Source of the DNA: Pseudomonas sp. GM79
Lineage (GTDB): Bacteria; Pseudomonadota; Gammaproteobacteria; Pseudomonadales; Pseudomonadaceae
Assembly: GCF_000282495.1 (NCBI RefSeq)
Contig: NZ_AKJE01000076.1
Coordinates: 186,001-250,000, forward strand
DNA: 64,000 nucleotides
Direction: 5' to 3'
The number at the start of each line of letters is the position of its first letter. Within the stretch, counting starts at the first letter, position 1. A model generated the notes under the pieces. The model was not told the DNA's origin, made no database searches, and was given only the letters and a program-made list of their open reading frames with translations. Below, in pieces: positions 7,885-15,779 of the stretch. The position numbers and the translations under genes are program-made.

Positions 7885-8262
7885 ATGGGAAACGCCCTGA
7901 AACTCTCGCTATTGAGCCTTTCGCTGCTGATTGCGGTCGATGCCTGGGGACAAATCCCGAGTCTGGCCAACTGCACCCGCAGCGCCAATCTGCTGGCCTG
8001 CGTAGATGCCGACGGCAATGCCTACAGCGTTAACACTGTCGGTAGCACGATCTATCTGCGCGGCTTCGAAGTAGCCGGCAAACGCCAATGGGCACAAACC
8101 AACAGCCGCTACGGGCAACTGACATTCTTCACGGGCATCACATCCGATGGTGAAGCCTGGGTCGGTTACAACCGCCGGGTTGGCTGGACAACCATCAATC
8201 GGTTTTCCAGTTCCGGCGGCAGCAGCGGCAAGTTCACGTGTAGCCGGATGACCGGCTGCTAG
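7885..8262 (+). CDS. small secreted protein, function unknown, downstream of a Zur box
   Basis: A 125-residue protein with a signal peptide (MGNALKLSLLSLSLLIAVDA, cleavage likely after WGQ or nearby). The mature part is rich in Gly, Ser, Thr and aromatic residues, has four Cys (NCTR, ACVD, TCSR, GC at the very end) and a beta-sheet look (TVGSTIYLRGFEVAGKRQWA). The ATG at 7885 is chosen because the signal peptide begins there; a TTG at 7873 is in frame but falls in the leader hairpin. Its stop overlaps the convergent amidase stop by four bases. The divergent Zur-like palindrome 80 bases upstream suggests zinc-controlled expression. I do not recognise the family. Confidence 0.7.
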   Translation: MGNALKLSLLSLSLLIAVDAWGQIPSLANCTRSANLLACVDADGNAYSVNTVGSTIYLRGFEVAGKRQWAQTNSRYGQLTFFTGITSDGEAWVGYNRRVGWTTINRFSSSGGSSGKFTCSRMTGC

Positions 8263-9467
8263 GCCTGCATCTTCTTCTGTTCCTGTTGCCAGGCGATGTA
8301 GCTGTTCACCGGTGGGTTCTTCTGAAAATAGCGCTGCAAACCTTCGAACAAACCATCCGCCACGGCTTGTTGATGACGGGCAGTCACCAGTCGCTGGCTG
8401 TCGCGGGGGTTTGAGATGAAGCCGGTTTCCACCAGAATCGACGGCACATCCGGAGACTTCAATACAGCGAATCCCGCTTGTTCCACGCGCTTCTGATGCA
8501 GTGTGGTGATGCCTGCCAGGCTGCCAAGCACCGTACTGCCCAGTTGCAAGCTGGCGGCGATGGTGGCATTCATCGACATGTCGAGAATCACCCCGGCGAG
8601 CATCGGATCCTTATCCTTGAGATTGAGCAGGCTGGTGGCACCCAGCAGGTCTGCACCGTTCTCCCGTTGCGCCATGAAACGCGCCGTGGCCGAGGTCGCG
8701 CCGCCTTCGGACAGGCAGTACACCGACGCACCTGAAGCGGTGAGACGCGGCGCCGCGTCCGCATGAACCGAGATGAACATGTCGGCATTGTGCTTGCGGG
8801 CGATCTCCACGCGTTTACGCAGCGGGACGAAGAAGTCGTCGTTGCGCACCAGTTTCACGTCGAAGCCCTTCTCGCGCTTCAGCCGCTTGGCCAGCAATTG
8901 GGCGATCGACAGCACCACGTCTTTTTCCCGCTCACCTTTGGCACCGACCGCGCCCGGGTCTTTGCCACCGTGACCCGGGTCGACCACCACGATGATGTCG
9001 CGCTTGGGGTGAGCCTTGGCGGGGACGGGTTCAGGTTTTTCCGACGGCACCGCCGCAATCTGTAGCGGCGCGGCGGTCTTCAGATCGAGCACCAATCGGT
9101 GCCCCTGCCCGTCCTGGGGCGGCAGCAGGAAACTGTTGAGCTGCACCGGGCCGCTGAGGTCGAGGACAATCCGCGTATCGCCCCGACCGAAATGTCCGGA
9201 GCGGATTGAGCGAATCACCGTATTGCTGAGTGCTAACTGACTGAAATCGCCACTGAGATTGGCGCCACTCAGATCAATGATCAGCCGCTGCGGAGCGCTC
9301 AGGGAAAACGTCTTGTATTGCACCGGCCCGCTCAGATCGAACACCAGTCGCAGCTTGTCGTCCGAACGCCACAGTCGTGCATTGCGAATTTGCGTGGCCG
9401 ACACACCAAAGGGTAAAGCGAAGGCCGCGCTGGCCAGAATCAGGTTGAGCAAGTGACGTCTGTGCAT
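8259..9467 (-). CDS. amiA: N-acetylmuramoyl-L-alanine amidase (AMIN + Amidase_3), zinc-regulon paralogue
   Basis: A 402-residue periplasmic peptidoglycan amidase that cleaves the amide between N-acetylmuramic acid and L-alanine. An N-terminal export signal (MHRRHLLNLILASAAFALPF) is followed by an AMIN domain (about residues 28-130) that targets the division septum, a Pro/Lys linker, then the Amidase_3 domain from about residue 155. The zinc ligands are in place: VDPGHGGKDPG (His), the Glu in GEREKDVV, SVHAD (His), and the catalytic Glu in VETGFISNP. Pseudomonads usually have another such amidase elsewhere, so this zinc-site copy is thought to back it up when zinc is limiting. The start at 9467 lies 41 bases from the palindrome at 9508-9522 and is divergent from folE2. 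Confidence 0.9.
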   Translation of the reverse strand: MHRRHLLNLILASAAFALPFGVSATQIRNARLWRSDDKLRLVFDLSGPVQYKTFSLSAPQRLIIDLSGANLSGDFSQLALSNTVIRSIRSGHFGRGDTRIVLDLSGPVQLNSFLLPPQDGQGHRLVLDLKTAAPLQIAAVPSEKPEPVPAKAHPKRDIIVVVDPGHGGKDPGAVGAKGEREKDVVLSIAQLLAKRLKREKGFDVKLVRNDDFFVPLRKRVEIARKHNADMFISVHADAAPRLTASGASVYCLSEGGATSATARFMAQRENGADLLGATSLLNLKDKDPMLAGVILDMSMNATIAASLQLGSTVLGSLAGITTLHQKRVEQAGFAVLKSPDVPSILVETGFISNPRDSQRLVTARHQQAVADGLFEGLQRYFQKNPPVNSYIAWQQEQKKMQA

Positions 9468-9507
9468 GGTGAAAGCCTGCTCACGAAAAAGGCATCGTCG
9501 ATTTAAT

Positions 9508-9522
9508 TGTTATAATATAACA
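9508..9522. promoter_or_regulatory. putative Zur operator (perfect 7-1-7 palindrome)
   Basis: TGTTATA-A-TATAACA between divergent amiA (start 9467) and folE2 (start 9554). It contains TATAAT at 9511-9516 for the rightward promoter and TATATT on the other strand, so one bound dimer would cover both -10 regions. It differs from the 7790 site only at the central base. Confidence 0.87.
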
Positions 9523-9553
9523 TGCCAAATCAACTCCCACGATGGACCTGCTC

Positions 9554-10450
9554 ATGAATGCGCTGACTCTGCCGGATATCGCCGCGCAGGCCTCACGCCA
9601 AGCCCTGCCACTCGATTGGGTGGGCATGTGCGGCATTGCTCTTCCTGTTTTATTCGATGGCCAGCGACTGAGCGCAAAGGCCGACGCTGGCGTTAGCCTC
9701 GACGATGGAGAGGCGCGCGGCATCCATATGTCGCGGCTGTATCTGGCGTTGGAAATGCTTGAGCAGGAAAACCTTTCGCCCGCGTTATTGCGGCGAGTCT
9801 TGCAAAATTTTCTCGAAACCCATGAAGGACTTTCCCGCAACGCTTACCTAAAAATTCACACCGATCTATTGCTCAAAAGACCCGCGCTCATCAGTCCGCT
9901 AGCCGGTTGGAAAACTTATCCGGTGAGCATCGAAGCCAGTTTGAAAAACGCGATGTTCCACGTGGAACTAAAAATCGATGTTCCTTATTCCTCAACCTGC
10001 CCGTGCTCAGCGGCACTTTCGCGGCAGTTGATTCAACAACAATTCGTGGATGACTTTGCCAACAAGTCGCTGCAACACGCCGACGTTCTGGCTTGGCTCG
10101 GTTCCACGAAAGGCATCGTCGCCACGCCGCATAGCCAACGCAGCAATGCGCGATTGCAGTTGCGTCTGGACGATTATCTGGATGACCTGCCGCTGATCGC
10201 CGCGATCAACGATGCGGAAGCAGCCCTCGGCACCGCAGTGCAAACCGCCGTGAAACGCGCCGATGAACAAGCCTTCGCCCTCGCCAATGGACAGAACCTG
10301 ATGTTCTGCGAAGACGCCGCTCGACGCTTGAACCTGGCCCTGAAACGCTCCGCCGGAATCAACGCCTTTCACGTGCGAGTCGTTCACGCCGAAAGTCTTC
10401 ATGCCCACGATGCTGTCGCCGAAAGTCGCTGGAATTGGGAGGCCGCATGA
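9554..10450 (+). CDS. folE2: GTP cyclohydrolase FolE2 (type IB)
   Basis: Converts GTP to 7,8-dihydroneopterin triphosphate, the first step of folate synthesis, and replaces the zinc-dependent FolE when zinc is scarce. The 298-residue product has the FolE2 hallmark Cys-rich segment PYSSTCPCSAALSRQ (Cys near residues 149-151), MFHVELKIDVPY before it, and the C-terminal RVVHAESLHAHDA with the expected His and Glu residues. The start is placed at the ATG at 9554, with GGA 7 bases upstream; an in-frame ATG at 9542 would add four residues. It is the first gene of the rightward zinc operon and overlaps the next gene by ATGA. Confidence 0.95.
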   Translation: MNALTLPDIAAQASRQALPLDWVGMCGIALPVLFDGQRLSAKADAGVSLDDGEARGIHMSRLYLALEMLEQENLSPALLRRVLQNFLETHEGLSRNAYLKIHTDLLLKRPALISPLAGWKTYPVSIEASLKNAMFHVELKIDVPYSSTCPCSAALSRQLIQQQFVDDFANKSLQHADVLAWLGSTKGIVATPHSQRSNARLQLRLDDYLDDLPLIAAINDAEAALGTAVQTAVKRADEQAFALANGQNLMFCEDAARRLNLALKRSAGINAFHVRVVHAESLHAHDAVAESRWNWEAA

Positions 10451-11115
10451 TCCAATGCCAAGCCTTGCGCTGGGGCGCACCCGGTCAACCGCTCACTCCG
10501 TCGGTGGATTTCCAGTTGCCCAAGGGAAGTCTGACCGCTGTCATCGGTGCCAACGGTTCGGGTAAAACCAGCCTGCTGAAAGTCATCGCCGGTCTGCAAA
10601 AGCCACTGGCTGGAAAAGTCATCATTGATGTTCCACGCAAAGGCGGCCTTTCGTTCCTGCCTCAGCAACAACATCTGGATCGGCAGTTCCCCATCAGCCT
10701 GCAAGAGTTGGTGGCCGCAGGTTTCTGGGGCAGCAAGCAAACTCCGGAAATTCGCAGCCAACGCCTCAAGTCTGCGCTGGAAGACTGGTGCCTGAGTGGC
10801 CTGGAACATCGCCCATTGATGGCTCTCTCCGGGGGCGAATTGCAGCGTGCCCTGCTCGCCCGGTTGAGTCTCGCCGAAGCCCCCTTGCTGCTGCTCGACG
10901 AACCCCACGCCGCACTCGACGAACTCGGCCAGGCGCTGCTCTGGAAACACATCCATGTCTGGCATGCCGAAGGTCGAACGCTGGTGGTGGTGTGTCATGA
11001 CCTGGCCGCCGTGCGCCAACACATCCCCCAAGCCCTATTGATCAAAAGCAGCGGCTGCGTCCTCGGCCCCAGTACCGATCTGATTCGCCAACAACCCCAG
11101 ACGCAGGTGGCTTGA
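10447..11115 (+). CDS. metal ABC transporter ATPase (ZnuC-like paralogue)
   Basis: A 222-residue ABC ATPase that would energise import of a divalent metal, presumably zinc. Walker A is GANGSGKTS, the Q-loop region is LPQQQHLDRQFP, the signature is LSGGELQRALLARL, Walker B is PLLLLDEPHAALDE, and VVVCHDLAAV is the switch His. The ATG at 10447 with GGAGG about 6-12 bases upstream overlaps the folE2 stop. Together with the permease and binding protein that follow it forms a complete Znu-type system inside the operon. It is shorter than a typical ZnuC, lacking its C-terminal extension. Confidence 0.9.
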   Translation: MIQCQALRWGAPGQPLTPSVDFQLPKGSLTAVIGANGSGKTSLLKVIAGLQKPLAGKVIIDVPRKGGLSFLPQQQHLDRQFPISLQELVAAGFWGSKQTPEIRSQRLKSALEDWCLSGLEHRPLMALSGGELQRALLARLSLAEAPLLLLDEPHAALDELGQALLWKHIHVWHAEGRTLVVVCHDLAAVRQHIPQALLIKSSGCVLGPSTDLIRQQPQTQVA

Positions 11116-11981
11116 TGATCGCTGCCGCTCAGCTTTGGCAACCGTTCCACGAATTCGTATTCATGCGCCGGGCGTTGCTTGGTGGTCTCGTTCTGGCGTG
11201 CAGCACAGCACCGCTTGGGGTGTTTTTGATTCTACGGCGCATGAGCCTGATCGGCGACGCGGTGGCTCACGGCATCTTGCCGGGCGCCGCATTGGGCTTC
11301 TGGTTCGCCGGGTTGAGTCTGCCCGCGTTGACCATCGGAGGCCTCGGCGCTGGTCTGAGCATGGCCGGACTGGCGGCCTGGATCACCCGCCGCACCGGCC
11401 TGCGGGAAGACGCGAGCCTGGCCGCGATCTACCCGATATCGCTGGCCAGCGGCGTGCTGATCCTCGGCATTGCCGGCAAGCGACTGGACCTGTTGCACCT
11501 ATTGTTTGGCTCGGCGCTCGCGGTCGATGGGCCGACCTTGACCGGCATGATTTGGGTCTCGGGCTTCAGCCTGATCGCCATGGCCCTCATCTACAAACCC
11601 CTGTTGCTGGACACCCTCGACCCGCTCTTTCTGCAAACCGTCAGCCGCCTCGGGCCACTGGCTCACGGGGTATTTCTGACGCTGGTGGTGCTGAACCTGG
11701 TGATCGGTTTCCAGGCCATCGGCGCCCTGATGGTGGTCGGTTTGATGATGTTGCCGGCCGCAGCTTCTCGCTTCTGGAGTCGTCGCTTGCCGGTACTGAT
11801 GGTCATCGCCGCGCTGCTCGGCTGCCTCTCGGTCTGGTTCGGCTTGTTGCTGTCGTTCTACTACTCACTGCCCAGCGGCCCGGCGATCGTGCTGGTGGCT
11901 GGCGGTTTGTATCTGCTGTCCGTGGTGTTCGGTCCGGTGCACGGCTTGCTGCGCCGCCCGCCTTTGCTCACATCCCAATGA
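11115..11981 (+). CDS. metal ABC transporter permease (ZnuB-like)
   Basis: A 288-residue inner-membrane protein of the ABC-3 family with about eight hydrophobic segments. The early segment GGLVLACSTAPLGVFLILRR, then MSLIGDAVAHGILPGAALGF, is the conserved region of manganese/zinc permeases that contacts the ATPase. The ATG at 11115 overlaps the ATPase stop (TGATG). It ends in SVVFGPVHGLLRRPP. With the preceding ATPase and the following binding protein it makes a metal importer; the metal is inferred to be zinc from the operon. Confidence 0.9.
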   Translation: MIAAAQLWQPFHEFVFMRRALLGGLVLACSTAPLGVFLILRRMSLIGDAVAHGILPGAALGFWFAGLSLPALTIGGLGAGLSMAGLAAWITRRTGLREDASLAAIYPISLASGVLILGIAGKRLDLLHLLFGSALAVDGPTLTGMIWVSGFSLIAMALIYKPLLLDTLDPLFLQTVSRLGPLAHGVFLTLVVLNLVIGFQAIGALMVVGLMMLPAAASRFWSRRLPVLMVIAALLGCLSVWFGLLLSFYYSLPSGPAIVLVAGGLYLLSVVFGPVHGLLRRPPLLTSQ

Positions 11982-11992
11982 GGTGTAACCCG

Positions 11993-12868
11993 ATGCGCGC
12001 TTTACTCGTGCTGTTCAGTTTGATGCTGTCGATGTCGCTGTCTGCCGCGGAAAAACTCCAGGTAGTCACCAGCTTCAGCATCCTCGCCGACATGACCCAT
12101 CAGGTCGGCGGCGACCATATCCAGATCACCAACATGGTCGGGCCGGACGCCGATGCCCATACCTACGAGCCGACTCCGGACGATGCCAAGGCATTGCTCA
12201 AGGCCAGACTGATCATCAAGAACGGGCTAGGTTTCGAGCCATGGCTGGACCGTCTGGTGACCAGCACCGAGACCAAAGCTGCGGTCATCAGCGCCAGCCA
12301 CGGTGTCATTCCACGCTCGCTGGATGAAGACGGCGAAACCATTCCCGACCCGCACGCCTGGCACAACCTGGCGAACACCGAGCTGTACATCAGCAACATC
12401 ACCAAAGCGCTGATCGCCGCCGACCCTGCCAACAAAACCGACTACGAACACAACAGCCAGGCCTACCTGAAAAAGATCTACGCCTTGCTCGCCGAGGCCA
12501 AAGCCAAGCTCGGTTCGCTGCCGCCGGGTAACCGCAAAATCGTGACCTCCCATGACGCCTTCGGCTATCTCGGTCAGGCGTACGGCATCGACTTCATGGC
12601 ACCTCAAGGACTGTCTACCGAACGTGAACCGTCGGCCGCCGAAGTCGCTGCGCTGATCACCCAGATCCGTCAGGCCAAAGTCAAAGCGGTGTTCATGGAA
12701 AACATCAAGGACGCACGCCTGCTCAAGCAAATCGCCGATGAAAGCGGCGCGCATATCGGCGGGACGCTGTACTCCGATGCCCTCGCGGCGACCGGCCCGG
12801 CCAGCACGTTCGCCGGGTTGTTCGAATACAACCTCAACACCCTGTACAACGCGTTGAGCAAGCCATGA
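11993..12868 (+). CDS. metal ABC transporter substrate-binding protein (ZnuA-like)
   Basis: A 291-residue periplasmic cluster A-I binding protein (ZinT/ZnuA/MntC class). A signal peptide (MRALLVLFSLMLSMSLSAAE) precedes VVTSFSILADMTHQVGGD. Likely metal ligands are the His in DADAHTYEPTPDD, the His pair in PDPHAWHNL (about residue 119), the His of KIVTSHDAFGYL and the acidic residue near GTLYSDAL. There is no long His-rich loop of the kind seen in ZnuA proteins. The ATG at 11993 has GAGGTG upstream; an alternative ATG at 11978 overlaps the permease stop. The stop overlaps the next gene by ATGA. The missing His loop leaves manganese as an alternative substrate, but the zinc operon context favours zinc. 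Confidence 0.9.
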   Translation: MRALLVLFSLMLSMSLSAAEKLQVVTSFSILADMTHQVGGDHIQITNMVGPDADAHTYEPTPDDAKALLKARLIIKNGLGFEPWLDRLVTSTETKAAVISASHGVIPRSLDEDGETIPDPHAWHNLANTELYISNITKALIAADPANKTDYEHNSQAYLKKIYALLAEAKAKLGSLPPGNRKIVTSHDAFGYLGQAYGIDFMAPQGLSTEREPSAAEVAALITQIRQAKVKAVFMENIKDARLLKQIADESGAHIGGTLYSDALAATGPASTFAGLFEYNLNTLYNALSKP

Positions 12869-13425
12869 TCCGCAAGAATCCTTCAGGCGATCTGCCGGCG
12901 ATTGCAGAGTCCGCGTACGTGGATAAAACCGCCATCATCTGCGGCAAAGTGGTGATCGGCGAGAACGTGTTCGTCGGTCCCTATGCGGTGATTCGCGCCG
13001 ACGAAGTGGATGATTCGGGCGAGATGGAGCCGATCACCATCGGCGCCAATTCGAACATCCAGGACGGCGTGGTGATCCACTCCAAGTCGGGGGCGGCGGT
13101 GACCATCGGCGAGTTCAGCTCTATCGCCCACCGCTCCATCGTGCATGGCCCCTGCACCGTCGGTAATCGCGTATTCATCGGGTTCAACAGCGTGCTGTTC
13201 AACTGCGCGGTGGGCGACGGTTGCGTGGTGCGGCACAACTCGGTGGTCGACGGTCGTGACTTGCCTGAAGACTTCTACGTGCCCTCCACCACGCGCATCG
13301 GCCCCAACACTGACCTGTCGCAGTTCCCACCGGTGAGCGTCAGTGCCTCGGAGTTTTCCGAGGATGTGGCGCGCACCAACGTTGATCTGGTGCGCGGCTA
13401 CAAAGCCCTGCAGAACGAGTTCTGA
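12865..13425 (+). CDS. gamma-class carbonic anhydrase-like hexapeptide protein
   Basis: A 186-residue left-handed beta-helix protein of the gamma carbonic anhydrase family, forming trimers with metal sites between subunits. Hexapeptide repeats run from AIICGKVVIGENVFVGPYAV through VGDGCVVRHNSVVDG. The His residues expected as metal ligands are in GVVIHSKSG and in SSIAHRSIVHGP (about residues 86-95). Gamma enzymes can use iron or cobalt, so a copy inside a zinc-starvation operon fits the idea of replacing a zinc-dependent beta carbonic anhydrase. The acidic proton-shuttle loop of the archaeal enzyme is not obvious to me, so activity is not certain. Overlaps the preceding gene and is followed after 2 bases by the dihydroorotase. 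Confidence 0.85.
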   Translation: MIRKNPSGDLPAIAESAYVDKTAIICGKVVIGENVFVGPYAVIRADEVDDSGEMEPITIGANSNIQDGVVIHSKSGAAVTIGEFSSIAHRSIVHGPCTVGNRVFIGFNSVLFNCAVGDGCVVRHNSVVDGRDLPEDFYVPSTTRIGPNTDLSQFPPVSVSASEFSEDVARTNVDLVRGYKALQNEF

Positions 13426-13427
13426 CC

Positions 13428-14765
13428 ATGAGCAGCGTGTTGATTCGCAACGCCCGGCTAGTGAATGAAGGTCGTGAATTCGACGGCGATCTGTTGGTGA
13501 GCCACGGTCGCATCGTCAAGATCGCCAGCAGCATCGAAGGTGAAACGGCCACCGTGGAAATCGACGCCAACGGCCAATGGCTGCTGCCGGGCATGATCGA
13601 TGACCAAGTGCATTTCCGCGATCCCGGAGCGCCGGACAAGGGCAGCTTCCATACCGAATCCAGGGCTGCAGTGGCTGGCGGTATCACCAGTTTTATGGAC
13701 ATGCCCAACACCTCCCCGGCCACCCTGACCCTCGCCGCGCTGGCCGACAAGAAGCGTCGAGCGGCGACGAGTTCAGTGGCCAATTACGGTTTTCATTTCG
13801 GCGTGAGCAACGACAATCTCGATACCGTCGCCGCGCTCAATCCTTGTGAGGTGGCCGGAGTCAAAGTGTTCATGGGCGCCTCCACCGGCAACATGCTGGT
13901 GGACGACCCACGGATACTCGAGCGGCTCTTCGCCGAAGTACCGACCATTTTGTTGGCCCACTGCGAACACACGCCGAGCATTGAGGCCAATGCCACGAAC
14001 CTGCGAGAACTGTTCGGCGAGCAACTTCCGCCCGCCGCCCACCCGCTGATCCGCAACGCCGAAGCGTGCTTTCGTTCCTCCTCAATGGCCGTTGATCTGG
14101 CCAGGCAACACGGCACCCGACTTCACGTTTTACACTTGAGCACGGCCCGCGAACTGGCGCTGTTCGAAGACCAGCCGCTGGCACAGAAACGCATCACCGC
14201 CGAAGTCTGCCTGCACCACTTGCTGTTCGATGATCGCGACTACCCGAGCCTTGGCAACCTGATCAAGTGCAACCCGGCGATCAAGACTCAGGCCGACCGC
14301 GATGCTTTGCGCAAAGCATTGTTGAGCAATCGACTGGACGTGATCGGCAGCGATCACGCGCCTCATACCTGGGTCGAAAAACAGCGACCCTACAGCCAGG
14401 CGCCGTCCGGTTTGCCATTGGTGCAACACGCCCTGCCCGCGTTGCTGGAGCTGGTGTCCGATGAGATATTGCCGATCACCACCCTCGTGACCAAGACCAG
14501 TCACCGGGTCGCCGATTTGTTTGCCATCCCCGATCGCGGCTACCTGCGCGAAGGCTATTGGGCAGATCTGGTATTGATTAAACCCGAGCCCGGTGGCGTT
14601 GCGGTTTCCCGGCAGCCGATCCTTTCGCAATGTGGCTGGACGCCCTTCACCCACCACTGTTTTCGCCACAGCGTCACCACTACGCTCGTGTCGGGGCAAA
14701 TTGCCTGGCACGACCAACGTCTTAATGACAGCTGCCAGGGTTTACCCCTACGGTTTATGCGCTAG
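13428..14765 (+). CDS. pyrC: dihydroorotase paralogue in the zinc operon
   Basis: A 445-residue amidohydrolase of the class I dihydroorotase type, catalysing the interconversion of carbamoyl aspartate and dihydroorotate in pyrimidine synthesis. The HxR metal motif is in DDQVHFRDPG (about residues 58-67), the Lys that is normally carboxylated is in GVKVFMGAS (about 145), further His ligands are in LLAHCEHTPS and LHVLHLSTAREL, and the catalytic Asp is in GSDHAPHTW (about 308). All are present, so the enzyme looks active. P. aeruginosa has an equivalent zinc-repressed dihydroorotase (pyrQ) at this place, as I recall. Whether this copy needs less zinc or uses another metal cannot be read from sequence. 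Confidence 0.9.
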   Translation: MSSVLIRNARLVNEGREFDGDLLVSHGRIVKIASSIEGETATVEIDANGQWLLPGMIDDQVHFRDPGAPDKGSFHTESRAAVAGGITSFMDMPNTSPATLTLAALADKKRRAATSSVANYGFHFGVSNDNLDTVAALNPCEVAGVKVFMGASTGNMLVDDPRILERLFAEVPTILLAHCEHTPSIEANATNLRELFGEQLPPAAHPLIRNAEACFRSSSMAVDLARQHGTRLHVLHLSTARELALFEDQPLAQKRITAEVCLHHLLFDDRDYPSLGNLIKCNPAIKTQADRDALRKALLSNRLDVIGSDHAPHTWVEKQRPYSQAPSGLPLVQHALPALLELVSDEILPITTLVTKTSHRVADLFAIPDRGYLREGYWADLVLIKPEPGGVAVSRQPILSQCGWTPFTHHCFRHSVTTTLVSGQIAWHDQRLNDSCQGLPLRFMR

Positions 14766-14798
14766 CGCGCGTTATCGAAAACATTCGAGAACACGATC

Positions 14799-15701
14799 AT
14801 GATCCACATCACCCTGCCCGATGGTTCATTGCGTGAGTACGATCAGCCGCTGACTGCGTATGAAGTTGCCGCAAGTATCAGTCTCGGGTTGGCCAACGCG
14901 GCGGTGGCCGGTCGGGTCGACGGCGTGTTGGTGGACTGTGGGTTCCTGATCGAGGGCGATGCCCGGGTCAGTATCGTCACACCCCAGGAGCCCGATGGTC
15001 TGGAGATCCTTCGCCGGTCCTGTGCGCTGATGTTGGCCATGGCCGTCAAACAGCTTTTTCCGCACGCGCAATTGCGGACCGGATCGTCGCTAGGTGACGG
15101 TTTCTTTTATGAGTTTGCTTTCCAGCGCTCTTTAACTCTGGCCGAGCTGCCAGTTATCGAAGCGCGCATGCATGCACTGGCGGCGACCAACCATTCGATC
15201 CGCCGGGAACCAGCTCCCCAGGCGACGTCAACTGAACGGTTATCGCTGTATCGCTTGGGGGATTTTGAAAGTTTCGCAACAGGCCCGCATGTTCCCACCA
15301 CCAAGGTATTGCAAGCATTCACTCTGGACCATATCAGCGGCACGTCGCAGCAACGGATCTACGGCACGTGCTGGTCCAGCCAACAGGAGCTGGACACCTG
15401 GCGAGCGCCGCCGCAGGTGATGGTCGTGAACATCGATGAACGTCAGACCGCTTATGCGCACTCAGTAACCCAGGCACTGCGCCGCCGCGAACTGCGGGCC
15501 AACTCGGACCTGCGTAACGAGAAAATCAGCCACAAGATTCGCCAGCACAGCCAGAAAGTGCCGTATCTGCTGGTAGTGGGAGAGAAGGAAAAGGAAGGCG
15601 GGTTTGTCAGCATGCGCAGCGGCAGTGGAGAGGATTTCGGGGAGAAAGGGATTGAGGCGGTGTGTGAATTGTTGAATCCGCCCAAGATTCAAGGTGACTA
15701 A
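14799..15701 (+). CDS. threonyl-tRNA synthetase-like protein lacking the catalytic domain
   Basis: A 300-residue intact reading frame made of ThrRS pieces: a TGS domain (about 1-62), a shortened editing/SAD-like domain (about 63-200) ending in QQRIYGTCWSSQQELDTW, and the anticodon-binding domain (about 202-300) with DLRNEKISHKIRQHSQ. The roughly 290-residue class II aminoacylation core with its zinc site is absent; the join is at Trp201 (15399-15401), where TW followed by APPQV matches the usual start of the anticodon domain. In the editing domain the normal HSCAH is RSCAL and the normal MCRGPH is FATGPH, so three of four metal or editing ligands are changed. It cannot charge tRNA. Position at the end of the zinc operon suggests descent from a zinc-regulated ThrRS paralogue; either a regulatory protein or a decaying gene. 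Confidence 0.85.
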   Translation: MIHITLPDGSLREYDQPLTAYEVAASISLGLANAAVAGRVDGVLVDCGFLIEGDARVSIVTPQEPDGLEILRRSCALMLAMAVKQLFPHAQLRTGSSLGDGFFYEFAFQRSLTLAELPVIEARMHALAATNHSIRREPAPQATSTERLSLYRLGDFESFATGPHVPTTKVLQAFTLDHISGTSQQRIYGTCWSSQQELDTWRAPPQVMVVNIDERQTAYAHSVTQALRRRELRANSDLRNEKISHKIRQHSQKVPYLLVVGEKEKEGGFVSMRSGSGEDFGEKGIEAVCELLNPPKIQGD

Positions 15702-15710
15702 ACGGACGTC

Positions 15711-15775
15711 ATCGCGGGCAAGCCCGCTCCCACAGGGATCGCGTATGACCTTGTGGGAGCGGGCTTGCCCGCGAT
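15711..15775. repeat. REP pair (inverted), GGGCAAGCCCG variant
   Basis: Units 15711-15733 and 15753-15775 are reverse complements with a 19-base spacer. They differ from the other REPs in the window: ATCGCGGGCAAGCCCGC instead of TTCGCGAGCAAGCCCGC. Sited between the convergent ThrRS-like and DUF3617 genes. Confidence 0.9.
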
Positions 15776-15779
15776 GCTT

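Noticed and set aside
11135..11992. Upstream part of a 577-codon frame ending at 12868, which looked like a fusion to the binding protein
   Set aside because: Only the part from about 11993 encodes the binding protein; the earlier part is an out-of-frame shadow of the permease, and a signal peptide with a ribosome site marks the true start.
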